From contig CM075941.1 of the NCBI GenBank assembly GCA_038030265.1, positions 12,772,001 to 12,836,000 of the forward strand: a DNA stretch of 64,000 nt. Reading direction: 5' to 3'. Shown piece after piece: positions 34,440 to 44,303 of the stretch. Positions within the stretch are counted from its first letter, which is position 1; every line of letters starts with the position of its first letter. The position numbers and the translations under genes are program-made. The notes beneath the pieces were generated by a model, which was not told the DNA's origin, did no database searches, and saw only the letters and a program-made list of their open reading frames with translations. The DNA comes from Corythucha ciliata (Eukaryota > Arthropoda > Insecta > Hemiptera > Tingidae).

Positions 34440-35905
34440 TAAAAGGAAAAACTTTGAAGTTTGAACTCATGTGGTCGACCCGGGCCTAAATCGCAAATTT
34501 CGCGATTAAATCGGCATTTTGAGCTAAAATCGCCAGATTCGAGGTAAACCCACTATTTTTCAGGTTAAATCGCCAGTTTTGCAGTCGAAACATCAGTTTT
34601 CAGTTGACAGTTTATGGGCTATGGGTAGAAACTTCAATTTTGGGTTAAAACCCGTCAGTTTTGTGATAAAATTACCCGTTTGGAGGTAAAACCTTCAGTT
34701 TCTGAAAACTGACAAAGTTAGTTAACGGTAAAATCATCAGTTTTAATTCGTCAGCTTTGACGTGAAGTCGTTAGTTTTGTTTTGAAATCGACAGTTTTGT
34801 GTGAAATCATCATTTTTCATTTGTCGTAAAATCATCTGTTTACAGAAAAACGCAAGTTTTGTTGTGGGTAAAATAATATTGTTTAGAAGGAACCGCCAGT
34901 TTCAGGGTAAAGTCAGGGAAAGTTTTTAGGATGAAATCGTAAGTTTTGGAATTAAAACAGTCACTTCTGGGGTGAAATTGCCAGTTTTTGAAGAGAAATC
35001 TTCAGATTTGGAGTGTATCGTTAGTTTTGTGTCAAAATAATACCAATTTCTGGTCTGGTTAAATACTCATTTTTTGAGGTTAAACCATCAAATTTGGTTT
35101 TGGAGTAAAATCGCCAGTTTTTTAGTGACGTCGCGTTTTCAGTTATGGGACACCAGATAAGCTTTGGCGTGAAATCGTCTGTTTTCGTACAAAATCGTCA
35201 CATTTGGGATGAATTCGTCAGTTTTGTGGTGAAATCACCGGTTCAACGCAGAGTCTTCCTTTTATTTGGCCTAAATTCATCCGTTTTGGAGAAAAACTTC
35301 AGAGAGTGTGACATCGTCAGTTTAGGAGTAAATTATCTAATTGGGAGAAGGGGATTCATTCTTTTGGATGTAAAATATTATTTTCTGAAATGGAACCGAA
35401 AAATTTAGTTTTCACACAGTTTTTTAGTGACATCGTCAATTGGTGGAGGGGGTAACACTTCAGCTTGGGCGAGAAATTGTACGTTTTTTTTACTAAAATC
35501 GCCACTGGAGGGATAAAATCGGCAGTTGTTAATGCAGAGTAGTTCGTTTTGGTAAGAGCATTCGTTTTTCATCAGTTTGGGTTAAACCTGACAGTTTCAG
35601 AGTGAAATCATCAGTTTTGGTAAGAAACCTTTAAAGACGAGTAGACGCATACGGCGCCATGTTCGTTCTTATCAGTTTAATAAGATAGGTTGGGGGTGGT
35701 TTGTTGACATGAACAAAACGTGGATTTTACAAGGCTGATAATTGATAAGAGCGAACATGGCGTCTGTGATTTTACCTGTCTGATTATAGGTTCTCTAGTT
35801 TTGGGGGTAAAGCCTTGGGTTTTAAAATTGCCAGTTGTGCTGTGAATTCTTTAGTTACGAGTAAACACTTCGGTTTGGCGTAAAATCGTCAGTTTTGAGT
35901 AATTT
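34230..35905 (+). repeat. Minisatellite array, family D
   Basis: Units of about 20-25 bp around GTAAAATCGTCAGTTTTGGG. An A27 tract at 34413-34439 and a small inverted-repeat insert (35645-35768) interrupt it. Confidence 0.8.
35645..35768. mobile_element. Small MITE-like inverted-repeat insert
   Basis: Ends share about 25-30 bp in inverted orientation around GCCATGTTCGTTCTTATCA on the left and GCCATGTTCGCTCTTATCA on the right. About 120 bp, non-coding, inside the family D array. Confidence 0.6.
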
Positions 35906-36014
35906 TTTTTTTTTTTTTTTTTGCCTTGCGAACTTGCGCATTAGCCAAGTGACGACGTCATTGTTGAATTTCTGATATATCGACAGTGCACCACCCTCGG
36001 GCACTCCATCCTCC

Positions 36015-36300
36015 TCCTCCTCGGGCTTCCATATGTAAAATTACGACAGAGATCTGTAAATTGACACGCATACGTGTATACGTATAGCAGTATTTTACAT
36101 ATGGAATCCGCAAGCTTTTATTGGAATCCGCAACATGACTTGTGGACACAAGTACTAGTACTTTTGAGTAACTATCACTTAAAGTGCCATTAAAAGTTAC
36201 TGGTATGCTATAGCAGTATACGTGTCAATTTTCAGATCTCTATCGTCATTTTATATATGGAATCCGCAAGCTGTTATTGGAATCCGCAAATTAGTACGTC
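36015..36300. mobile_element. Small foldback fragment related to the large foldback element
   Basis: Contains AAGTACTAGTACTT and the pair GGAATCCGCAAGCTTTTAT / GGAATCCGCAA, the same grammar as the 155-bp units at 49.0-51.5 kb (which use GGAAACG or GGTTTCCGCAA). Its two halves are inverted around about 36150, each ending with a segment like GTGTCAATTTNCAGATCTCT. It abuts the broken 3' end of the LINE. Confidence 0.7.
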
Positions 36301-36304
36301 CCCA

Positions 36305-36700
36305 ACTAGATCAAGGTCCACAGATCTTGCCGTTCATTTCAACAGTTAAGACTTTGTTCTCGAAGCATAATTCGTCCATAATTTCAATTGAAACAGAGTT
36401 AAATGCATTGGATAGGTCAATAAATGCCGCCACTAGGAAGTTATTATCCGTTAGGGTTATTCTCACGTCTGTGGAGAAGTCCACTATGCTGCCCATTGTG
36501 CTTTTCTTTCTTCGGAAGCCGTATTGCCTATCGGGGAGTGTTGTCTTGTTTTCGAGAAACCAGTTTAATCTACGCCTTAGAATTCTTTCATACGTGTTGC
36601 TAACGCACGATGTCATAGCAATAGGTCTGTATGATTGAGCTGCGTTAGGGTCTTTCTCATGCAGGCTTTAAAAGGAGGGACGATTTTGTGGTATTTCCAC
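36305..36700 (-). pseudogene. LINE ORF2: reverse transcriptase N-terminal fragment
   Basis: Minus-strand reading contains a non-LTR RT signature: KDPNAAQSYRPIAMTSC (after a frameshift near 36660), then ERILRRRLNWFLE, QYGFRRKKST and FIDLSNAFNSV (RT motifs 0-2 and part of A). The frame ends at 36311, before the catalytic YADD motif. The element is therefore truncated on its 3' side, where a foldback fragment begins. It resembles jockey-like LINEs, but clade assignment is tentative. Confidence 0.85.
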
Positions 36701-37790
36701 GCTTCTACTTCCTAACCGGTAGCAAATACTGTACTAAAGATAGAAGGATTTCTTTTCCTCGACTACCAAGTTTATTGAGCATTGGATAATAATTGAATCT
36801 GTATCTGGAGATTTGTTAGAGGTTATCTTCAGCGCTATGCTTAGTTCGCTCATGCTTATTTCATGTTCAAGGTCGGTCCCATTTCCAACGCTGATCTGAT
36901 TGGTCTCCCCGGCGAATTCTGGACAACAATTGGGGGTTAAGTTATTCAGAAACTATTCAATACAGGACTCTTGAATGTACTTCGGCTTTATAGGCCTGGA
37001 TCCGTTAATTGCCTTAGACTTGTTTATGTTGTCTCGGAATAGGGTCTCGGTCACATTGTCTCGTAGTTCTCCCCCTTTGCTTCTTCGTGTTTCCAAAGAT
37101 TGCGCATGAGTCTACAGCTTGTAGCTGTCGGTGGGGTCTCACCCCAGTGGTTCAACTATAATAGCCAAATGGTCTGATCCAATCGGTTCCTCGAGGACAC
37201 TCCATTGAGTTGCTGTTGAGCATGCTGTTGCCATGCTGTTGAGCATGGCAAAATCAACGTAAGTCCCACTGCTGTTTTTTGGTGGTTTGGTTTAGGATTA
37301 ATCGTGTGGTGGCCGTCATTTAATAACAAGTTCATTTCCTCAACTATATCCATTAAGCTCTCACCTTTTCTATGAGTATAGGAGTTGCCCCAGCACGCAA
37401 TATAATGAGCGTTGAAGTCACCCCCCCCCGCTCCAATAGGGTCGGACCGTTGAGGGCCGCTAGTGTTTTTTGACAAGTTCTCATATTGATGGTTGAATTG
37501 GGTTGGCAGTATACTGATAAGAAGTGGATGTGTCTAACAAGTAGAAAAGTTTTATTCCGATTACTTGAATTCCTTGCACTGCCAAATCATGCTCCTCTTC
37601 CAAACCAAGAGTCTCAAAGCTGATTCCTTTTTTTATCAGTATTTCACTTCCTCCACAGCCATCCGCACGTGGGCAGCGTAGGAGACGATATCCAGAAACG
37701 ACAGTATGAATATTGGGTTTTAGCCATATTTCTGAGAGAAGTGCTACATCGATTGATTTTTCACGCAGAATTGTTTCAAGGTAGCGCTAT
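36701..37790 (-). pseudogene. LINE ORF2: apurinic-type endonuclease remnant
   Basis: Frame fragments on the minus strand show endonuclease features: a segment LLSEIWLKPNI and GCGGSEILI near 37640-37790, and GDFNAHYIA with CWGNSYTHRKGESL near 37380-37440. The 106-codon frame at 37156-37476 covers the latter. This domain nicks target DNA for target-primed reverse transcription. Several frameshifts separate the pieces, so it is inactive. Confidence 0.8.
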
Positions 37791-38336
37791 GATTGACTTT
37801 TTATTTCCTTAACCCGCAAGTGGGTGTTAGTTATCGAGGTGCATTGCGGTGTATCCTGAATGTTAACGGTATTGTCGTCTGAAGGTTGAATTATATTATT
37901 CGTGAGGAATTTTTGAATATCTTTTATTGCCACGTCTACAAGATCGAGAGAGTCTTGTTTATCTGGAAGTATTCCAGATCTGAACTCTCTCAAGATTTGA
38001 ATGATTGCTTTAATCTTCTGTTCGAAAGGTCTCGTCTTTTCTTTTGCGTTAATAGTATTTTTGTCTACGCTCACGGGATTATTTCGCGAATACTCATCAG
38101 TTCCCGACTATGGTTTGGTATAGGTTTTTTGGTGGATTACTTCTGAAGAGGACGTTAGTTTTCTGTAATTATTATGAGTTAGATGTCTTTCAAATTGTGA
38201 GTTGAGGTTAACACGGCGCTGTGAAGACGACGGGGTTGTGTCCTCTCTTTTGCGTTTCACGGCTGGGAAGTCACCGTTTTGGGAACTACTATTGTCTTTG
38301 TTAGGTAAGGTGTTGAGCACGTAGAAAGGATTCATG
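37787..38336 (-). pseudogene. LINE ORF1-like protein with internal stop
   Basis: From an ATG at 38336 (MNPFYVLN) a single frame runs to 37787, broken only by TAG at about 38108-38110. The product is hydrophilic with K/R- and S/T-rich N-terminus and no zinc knuckles. It lies directly upstream of the endonuclease pieces on the same strand, the normal place for ORF1. Its function, nucleic-acid binding, is inferred from position only. Confidence 0.6.
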
Positions 38337-38378
38337 GTGACAGATGCAATAGTATATTGTACAACGAATGAGTAAAAT

Positions 38379-38457
38379 GTGAATTTACTTGCGAGTTGTA
38401 GTTTGTAAGCACGAGCTGCAGGCGAGTGCTTACAATACAACGAGCAAGGAAATTCAC
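38379..38457. repeat. Imperfect hairpin upstream of the LINE ORF1
   Basis: Arms 38379-38412 and 38426-38457 (GTGAATTTACTTGCGAG... against ...GAGCAAGGAAATTCAC) form a long imperfect stem. A second inverted pair around AGTAAAGTTGTTTTTTACT follows at about 38509-38600. May be a MITE or a structured 5' region. Confidence 0.6.
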
Positions 38458-39239
38458 TTTTCTCGCGACTGGCGGGTAAAGTATACCATTTATATTCCAT
38501 GTAGAAGGAGTAAAGTTGTTTTTTACTGGCCTCAAAAATCACAATGGGTAAATAACAACTTTACTCACTAGTGAGTAAAGTTGTTTTTTACTCATTCGTG
38601 GCCGAGCAAGAAATGGTTGTTGCTCTTGTTTGACCGGTAGAGCGCACTACTACAAAAACATTGTTAGTTTTTGGATAAAAAATCAGGAATAGAAGGCTAG
38701 AACCGATAGTTTCCCAACGGAGATATTAATTTTTTATGGATTACGACACTTTTTGTGAAAACACAATTACCGGCGAAGAATATGATTTAATGAGTTCTTT
38801 TGCTGGGGCCTCTATAGCATGGGCGGTTTTATGGGGGGGTGATAGGGGCGCTCGCCACCCCCGTCAGCTCAGCCACCCTCAGATAAATGGTGGGGGGGGG
38901 ATATAAGAAAAGAAGGGTAAGTGAACGGTTAAAGATTTGAGAATATTTTTGATGACATTGTTTTACGCGAATGGTGACGACTTGAGTTGGGATTTCAGCC
39001 TTCCCCAGTGTTTTTGAATGAGCCTCATGTAAATAAAAAAGTCCACGCATTATGATATCACATTTAGCATATTCCAATGAACATCCCCACGATCCCTTTA
39101 CGAGGACCACTTGAACAACTTCAAAGGATTGGGGTCGTGCAGACTTTTACACAGGTATTTCAACCGGGAAATCCACCAAAATTTGTGCTCGGAAGATCCA
39201 AATCAACGAAATTCGTTTTTTTAGAAGCCTAACCCAAAG

Positions 39240-39490
39240 GAATGGGATCCCTTGCCACAATGTTCAAACTACCAAACCCTCAAACCAAGAAAAGTTCGAA
39301 CCACAAAAATGTCCCACCACAAAATGTTCTGATCATGAAATTCTCGAAGGACAAAAGTCGCTGTCCAAAAATAACGCTTGAACCACAAAAAACTCGATGC
39401 GCAAAAAGCTCTGACCACGCAATGCTCAAACCACAAAAAGTTCCATCCGCCAAATGCTCCAATCACAAAATGCTTGAACCTCGCAGTGGC
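39240..39490 (+). repeat. Minisatellite array, family F
   Basis: Units of about 20 bp around AACCACAAAATGTTC. The right half of the same hAT-like element carries the same family at 52070-52300 in the same orientation. Confidence 0.7.
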
Positions 39491-39589
39491 GGATCAAAAT
39501 CTTTAGTGGCCCGGGGTGGAAGGATGTACGCTCCTTAATCTCTAAATATAAGGAATCTAATTTTTACTTTGCCCAAGTTAACTTACGGC

Positions 39590-40302
39590 TTTTTAAAATT
39601 TTTAGCCACGAACTTGCTTCTTTGGGAACTGCTGATTGACACGTGGCCGCGGATTTACTCAAATTAATCCGCAATTAGCCACGCATCAGCGGAGTTTTCA
39701 AATGTATCCTCGAATCAGCGCCTTTTCTCAAATTTAGCAGGCACAAATTAGCAATGTTTTTTTTTTTACTTCTTAGCCTTGCGAAAAAATAGTGATTTTT
39801 TTGGTTTTGCCTTGATATAACGTTCATCTTTCTCAAGTTTTTCTTTTCTTCAATTCTTGCCGCGCATGTCACATTCAGCCACGAATTATTTCTTAATTTT
39901 AAATAGAGAATTACCATTTCTACTCAACTGTATAGCCGTGACCCGTGAATCTACGGATTTTATCAAATTGACCCGTAAATTGGCATTTTTCTTCATTTCA
40001 GACGCAAATTAGCCCTTTTACTCAATTTTAACTGATTTTCCTCATATTGAACCACGAATTAGCGTTTTTCTCTATATTAATTAGAGCTTCTTCTCAAGCT
40101 AAACTGCGATTGAGTGCTTTAACTCAATATAATCCGGGATTTTTGTGATTTTTCTCAGTTTCAGCCACGTATTAACGGCTTTGTTCAAATAGATCCGTGT
40201 GAATTAGCGTTTTATCTTCAATTTCTGCTACGAATTACTGATTTTTCCCTACGATTACTGATTCTTCTCAAATTGGTCGCGAAGTTGCCCCGAGAAACCA
40301 TG
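39590..40302 (-). repeat. Minisatellite array, family A, inside the large hAT-like element
   Basis: Diverged units (TTTAGCCACGAATTAGCG and TTTTCTCAA). It ends at the foldback insertion point and resumes at 51559. Confidence 0.75.
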
Positions 40303-40404
40303 AGTTGGCGTGGGACGTCCTAATTTGCGGAAAATCAGTAATGCTTGCGGAAACGACATAAAAAATTATCCGAGGACGCTGAAAAAGCACACAGATCCTA
40401 CTTG

Positions 40405-40563
40405 TGTGGCGAAAATTTTCGACCACATTGTTTTATAAGGAACAGATGAATTTAGTATCGTTCCGATTTTAGAATTTCTACTTTTGAGTTTTTGGGTTCT
40501 GTCAAAAATAAAATACTTTTTGTCTCAAGCGCTTTATTCAGAAGTGACAACTAAACCACTTCA
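40405..40563 (+). repeat. Gypsy 5' LTR
   Basis: 159 bp, from TGTGGCGAAAATTTTCG to ACCACTTCA. One substitution against the 3' copy. Confidence 0.95.
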
Positions 40564-40628
40564 AATTGGTGACCCGCGACGTTCATTAACAAGAAAATTC
40601 GACATCCGACCCCGACGCTCGACGTGAC

Positions 40629-41540
40629 ATGGCCAACATCGAAGAATTGGTTGAGCAACTCGCTCAATTACGCCAACAAATTCAAGAGTTGACGCCTCCC
40701 GCCGCTCCACCTGTCGGCGACGATAATCAAGCCGCTCCTCAAAACGCAAACCCCGCCTTCGTCAGCCGCGTCACTCCGAAACTTCCTGCGTTCTGGAGAA
40801 ATAAACCGACATTGTGGTTTTCTCAAGTAGACGCACAATTCGCTCTCGCCGGCATCACTCAAGAGACAACGAAGTATTCGCATTTAATCTCTCAACTCGA
40901 CGAACGATATATCAGCGAAATCGAAGACCTAGTAGCAACACCTCCTGCGCAGAACCCCTATACAACTCTCAAAAACGCTCTCATCGAACGCCTTTCTATT
41001 TCCGAGTCTCAACGTGTTCGACAGCTACTCTCCCAAGAGGAATTAGGTGACTGGAAACCATCGCAATTCCTCCAACACTTACGATCTCTGGCTGGACCGA
41101 CCCCGGTGCATGAAAATCTGTTAAGATCTTTGTGGATCCAACGTCTCCCGCCCCCTGTCCAAGCCATTCTCCAAACACAGTCTGACTCGCCGCTCGACCC
41201 TCTCTCCGCAACAGCGGAAAAAATAATGGAAATTCAACCTGCCATAGCTTCTTCTCATCCCTCTTTCCCCGTCGTCAACGCTGTATCTCCCCCAGGACAA
41301 GATATCAGTCGTGAACTCACCGAGATTCGTCAACAGCTCGCAGACCTCACACTCCGAATTTCCAACAACCCTCGACACTCTCGCTCCTGTTCTCGTCAAA
41401 GTCATTCAACCCGTTCTCGCAGTCCATCGGCAGCTTCACAATCGACATTCTGTTGGTACCACGCCAAGTTCAATGAACGAGCATCAAAATGCAGACCGCC
41501 CTGTTCGTTTCATTCAAAAAACGCCACCAGCAGCCAGTAA
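40629..41540 (+). CDS. Gypsy Gag
   Basis: 303-codon intact frame beginning 65 nt after the LTR. A short coiled-coil-like N-terminus (IEELVEQLAQLRQQIQEL) is followed by a gag core with the signatures KLPAFWRNKPTLWF, QFALAGITQETTKY and QLLSQEELGDWKPSQFL (residues about 50-180). An R/S-rich stretch follows, and then a C-terminal WYH-x-KF...KCRPPCSFH segment in place of ordinary CCHC knuckles, as in CsRn1-type elements. It forms the particle shell. It overlaps the protease frame by about 50 nt in the -1 frame, so Pol is probably made by ribosomal frameshifting. Confidence 0.92.
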   Translation: MANIEELVEQLAQLRQQIQELTPPAAPPVGDDNQAAPQNANPAFVSRVTPKLPAFWRNKPTLWFSQVDAQFALAGITQETTKYSHLISQLDERYISEIEDLVATPPAQNPYTTLKNALIERLSISESQRVRQLLSQEELGDWKPSQFLQHLRSLAGPTPVHENLLRSLWIQRLPPPVQAILQTQSDSPLDPLSATAEKIMEIQPAIASSHPSFPVVNAVSPPGQDISRELTEIRQQLADLTLRISNNPRHSRSCSRQSHSTRSRSPSAASQSTFCWYHAKFNERASKCRPPCSFHSKNATSSQ

Positions 41541-42620
41541 CGGCGGCAGCTGACTGCAAAATCGGAAAGTACCGCCTTTTCATTACCGACCGTAATTCCG
41601 CAAAACAGTTTCTTCTCGACACCGGTTCTGACGTTTGTTGTTTCCCGGCACGTTTTCTTTCAAACCGTCGTCCTAAAATCTCGTTCGATCTTTACGCCGC
41701 GAATACGTCGAACATCAGCACATACGGCTCAGTCACGCTAACTCTTGATTTCGGATTACGCCGCAACTTCCAATGGAATTTCATTGTCGCCGACGTCAAC
41801 GTCCCAATCATTGGCTCTGATTTTTTTGGGCATTTCCATCTGTTGCCAGATTGACGATCTCACCGTCTTCTCGATGGGACAACTGGACTTTCCGTCGCCT
41901 GTTCAAAAATAAGTCAGACGTACCCCAACATCAAAACAATCGACGATTCTCATCCGTTCGCTGAGTTACTTTCACGATTTCCAGAAATTACTCGTCCATC
42001 TGGAGTACCTCGGGATATAAAACACTCGACCAAACACTACATACATACCGCTCCCGGCCCTCCAATTTCTTTTCGCCCACGTCGTCTATCTGGTGATCGT
42101 TTAAAAATCGCACAGAAAGAGTTCGAAGCAATGCTTCAAGAAGGCACCGCACGTCCTTCGGATAGTCCTTGGGCATCCCCTCTTCACATCGTGCCAAAGA
42201 AAACTGGCACCGGTTGGCGCCCTTCTGGCGACTATCGCGCTCTAAACGCACGTACCATTCCTGACAGTTATCCCGTTCGACACATACATGATTTCGCAGT
42301 TCGCTCATTCAATCAGTGGTTCTACTATTTTCTCTCTAGTTGATTTGGTTAAAGCCTATCAACAAATTCCTGTCAACGAGTCGGACATTTGTAAGACAGC
42401 AATCTCAACTCCTTTCGGTTTGTTCGAGTTTCCATTCATGTGCTTCGGTCTTCGCAACGCCGCTCAAACTTTCCAGCGCTTCATGGATGAAGTAACTCGA
42501 GGCCTAGATTTCTGTTATGTCTACATCGACGACATCCTCATATTTTCAAAATCAAGAGCAGAACACATCGCTCATCTCGAAACTCTTTTCAAACGCCTGT
42601 CGCATTACGGCGTCGTCATT
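41489..42620 (+). pseudogene. Gypsy Pol: protease and reverse transcriptase
   Basis: The protease active site LLDTGSDVCCFP lies early in the frame. TGA at 41852-41854 ends this frame, but the same frame continues coding to about 42295 with RT sequence ([23 protein letters not shown]). A one-base insertion near 42295 shifts to the frame at 42288-42626, which holds the RT core: [15 protein letters not shown] (motif A), FPFMCFGLRNAAQTFQRFMD (motif B) and the catalytic YIDD (motif C) in CYVYIDDIL. RT stops being recognisable at about 42620, where the Maverick sequence begins. RT thumb and RNase H are missing. Confidence 0.92.
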
Positions 42621-42712
42621 GAGTAGAGAGGAAAGGCCGGTTCTAGAGGTGGCGCACGGTGGCGACATGAAAAAGAGAGGGTTTGATGGTGGAGCGATGA
42701 AAAATTTTTTTT

Positions 42713-42782
42713 GACGGCGAGTGGGATCGATCCGGTTGGTATGAGGTTGGGAGACGACAGCGCTATCCACTCGGCTACCGTC
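42713..42782 (-). tRNA. tRNA-like sequence near the Maverick left end
   Basis: Minus-strand reading starts GACGGTAGCCGAGTGGATAG and ends GATCGATCCCACTCGCCGTC. Acceptor ends pair (GACGG with CCGTC). An A-box match (TAGCCGAGTGG) and a B-box match (GGATCGATCCC) are spaced as in a tRNA, and T5 follows after an A run. The anticodon and T stems pair poorly, so it is a tRNA relic or tRNA-like Pol III element rather than a working tRNA; I do not assign an amino acid. Confidence 0.55.
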
Positions 42783-42816
42783 GACGAGTTGATAGTTGTG
42801 GGAATACTTGGGGTAG

Positions 42817-43347
42817 ATGAGTGTAGGGTCGACGACGTTCAGTCAGATGGCGGTGTATGAGTTGAGTACAGGTGCGCTAAGCTGGGGGGGCAGTGGCGTT
42901 GAGGTTTATGTGCGTTGGCGGCCTGGTGGAATAATTGTTGTGTTGGCGAAGAAGAAGAGGGAACTGTTCATCGATGCCGGCGGCGGTGAGGATGGGTGGG
43001 ATGGACTGAAAAAGGTTTTGGTGGATTTAGCTTGGATGAGGGGGGTGGAGCGGAGTGAACATGACGTGGTTTTATTTAGATCGAGTACAGTAACTGCAGT
43101 CCTGGTGAATGATCGCCGCCGGAGAACTGTTGTGACAGCGGGAGGGAAGAGGCAGCGCGTGTTGGTCAAACTTTATGAGACGAGCCCCTGGGATGTGGAG
43201 GTGGACAACTACAACATACCGCAGTGGAATGAAATTTCCTTCAGCAGAGACGACGTTGAGGGAATTGTTAAGATACTTCCCAAGATTGATGGAGCTGTTG
43301 ATTTGTTGACAAGATTGTTAAAGGAAAATATAGACAATTCGCTCTAA
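42817..43347 (+). CDS. Unrecognised Maverick-borne protein, 176 aa
   Basis: Intact frame of 176 codons between the left end and the integrase. An alternative start at 42847 (MAVYELST) is plausible. I recognise no domain. Visible features are a Val/Gly-rich central part with alternating hydrophobic residues, suggesting beta-strands (VEVYVRWRPGG, VLVNDRRRRTVVTAGGKRQ, VLVKLYE), and an acidic-hydrophobic C-terminus likely helical (DDVEGIVKILPKIDGAVDLL). There is no signal peptide or membrane helix. Its stop TAA (43345-43347) directly abuts the stop of the convergent integrase, an arrangement that argues for a real gene in a compact genome. The intact frame contrasts with the broken neighbours. 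Confidence 0.65.
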   Translation: MSVGSTTFSQMAVYELSTGALSWGGSGVEVYVRWRPGGIIVVLAKKKRELFIDAGGGEDGWDGLKKVLVDLAWMRGVERSEHDVVLFRSSTVTAVLVNDRRRRTVVTAGGKRQRVLVKLYETSPWDVEVDNYNIPQWNEISFSRDDVEGIVKILPKIDGAVDLLTRLLKENIDNSL

Positions 43348-44295
43348 TCACAATAAGCTCTCTTTATTCAACCACTCCTTCTCCTTAAATCCTAAATACT
43401 TTACATACACTCTGTTCTTTTTTTTATCATTTTTTAAAATTCTCTCAATTAGGTACATATCATCGTGTTTAACCGCTTGAAGTTCCTGTTGATAGAAACA
43501 TCCTGCAATGGGGTTCCCTCTCTTATCAACTAATGAGTATGTGATTGGTGAAGTATGGTTTACTTTAGCGACATGAAATATTTCCGGCGTCCACGAGGCG
43601 GTGTAGCCTTTATCAAAGACAGTTTTCATCTTGGAAATGCGAACTGGATCACCCTTGGAGAAAACTTTCTTATTGTTGCCCACCGTGAGATTGTTTGTAG
43701 TGGCGGAAGTTGAGGACAAAGCTTTAGAAACGAGTCTTTCGTTGGCTTTATTAACCTCCGATGGTTTCATCTTAATAGAACGATGGAGCGTGTTGTTATA
43801 ATCATGAAGAAGACTATCCAGAAAGGGGAGATATGAGTAACTGCCCCTGTAGTGAAATTCTCTCCACATTTTTGTTTTCAGTGTTCGATTAAAACGCTCT
43901 ACGAAGGCGCATTTTATGGGAGAATGTGTCGAATAATGATTGATTCCCCATTTCTTCATGAGATCTTTGAATGAGGAGTTGTAGAATTCTTTCCCTTTAT
44001 CGGATTGAACGTTCGCAGGTGGATAGGAACTTTTTTTCAATACCGATGCCATTGCATCTGTCACATCCTTCGCAGATTTCGTCTTGATAGGTACAGCCCA
44101 AGCGAATTTTGAGAATCCATCGATGATCGTTAGTATGTATCGATTTCCTTTGTTAAATTTTGCGTACGGAATCATTTCTACTAGGTCTATTTGCCATAAG
44201 TCACCAATTCCATGCACTTCGGTTTTCCTACGAGGATAGTGCACTCTCGCAGGTTTCAACAATTCATCCACAATGTCACGTTTAACATCACGCAT
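43348..44295 (-). CDS. Maverick integrase (retroviral type, C-terminal chromodomain)
   Basis: 315 codons, intact. It belongs to the rve integrase superfamily, which inserts element DNA into the host genome. The catalytic triad is visible as D37 (WQIDLVEM), D99 (QSDKGKEF) and E133 (FVERFNRTLK). A C-terminal beta-rich segment (SKGDPVRISK) and a chromodomain-like end (YLIERILKNDKKKNRVYVKYLGFKE) may target chromatin. No zinc-binding HHCC domain precedes the core in this frame. It stops at the same point as the convergent 176-aa gene and begins 8 nt downstream of the DUF8207-like gene on the same strand. Confidence 0.93.
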   Translation of the reverse strand: MRDVKRDIVDELLKPARVHYPRRKTEVHGIGDLWQIDLVEMIPYAKFNKGNRYILTIIDGFSKFAWAVPIKTKSAKDVTDAMASVLKKSSYPPANVQSDKGKEFYNSSFKDLMKKWGINHYSTHSPIKCAFVERFNRTLKTKMWREFHYRGSYSYLPFLDSLLHDYNNTLHRSIKMKPSEVNKANERLVSKALSSTSATTNNLTVGNNKKVFSKGDPVRISKMKTVFDKGYTASWTPEIFHVAKVNHTSPITYSLVDKRGNPIAGCFYQQELQAVKHDDMYLIERILKNDKKKNRVYVKYLGFKEKEWLNKESLL

Positions 44296-44303
44296 TGTCT
44301 TAG

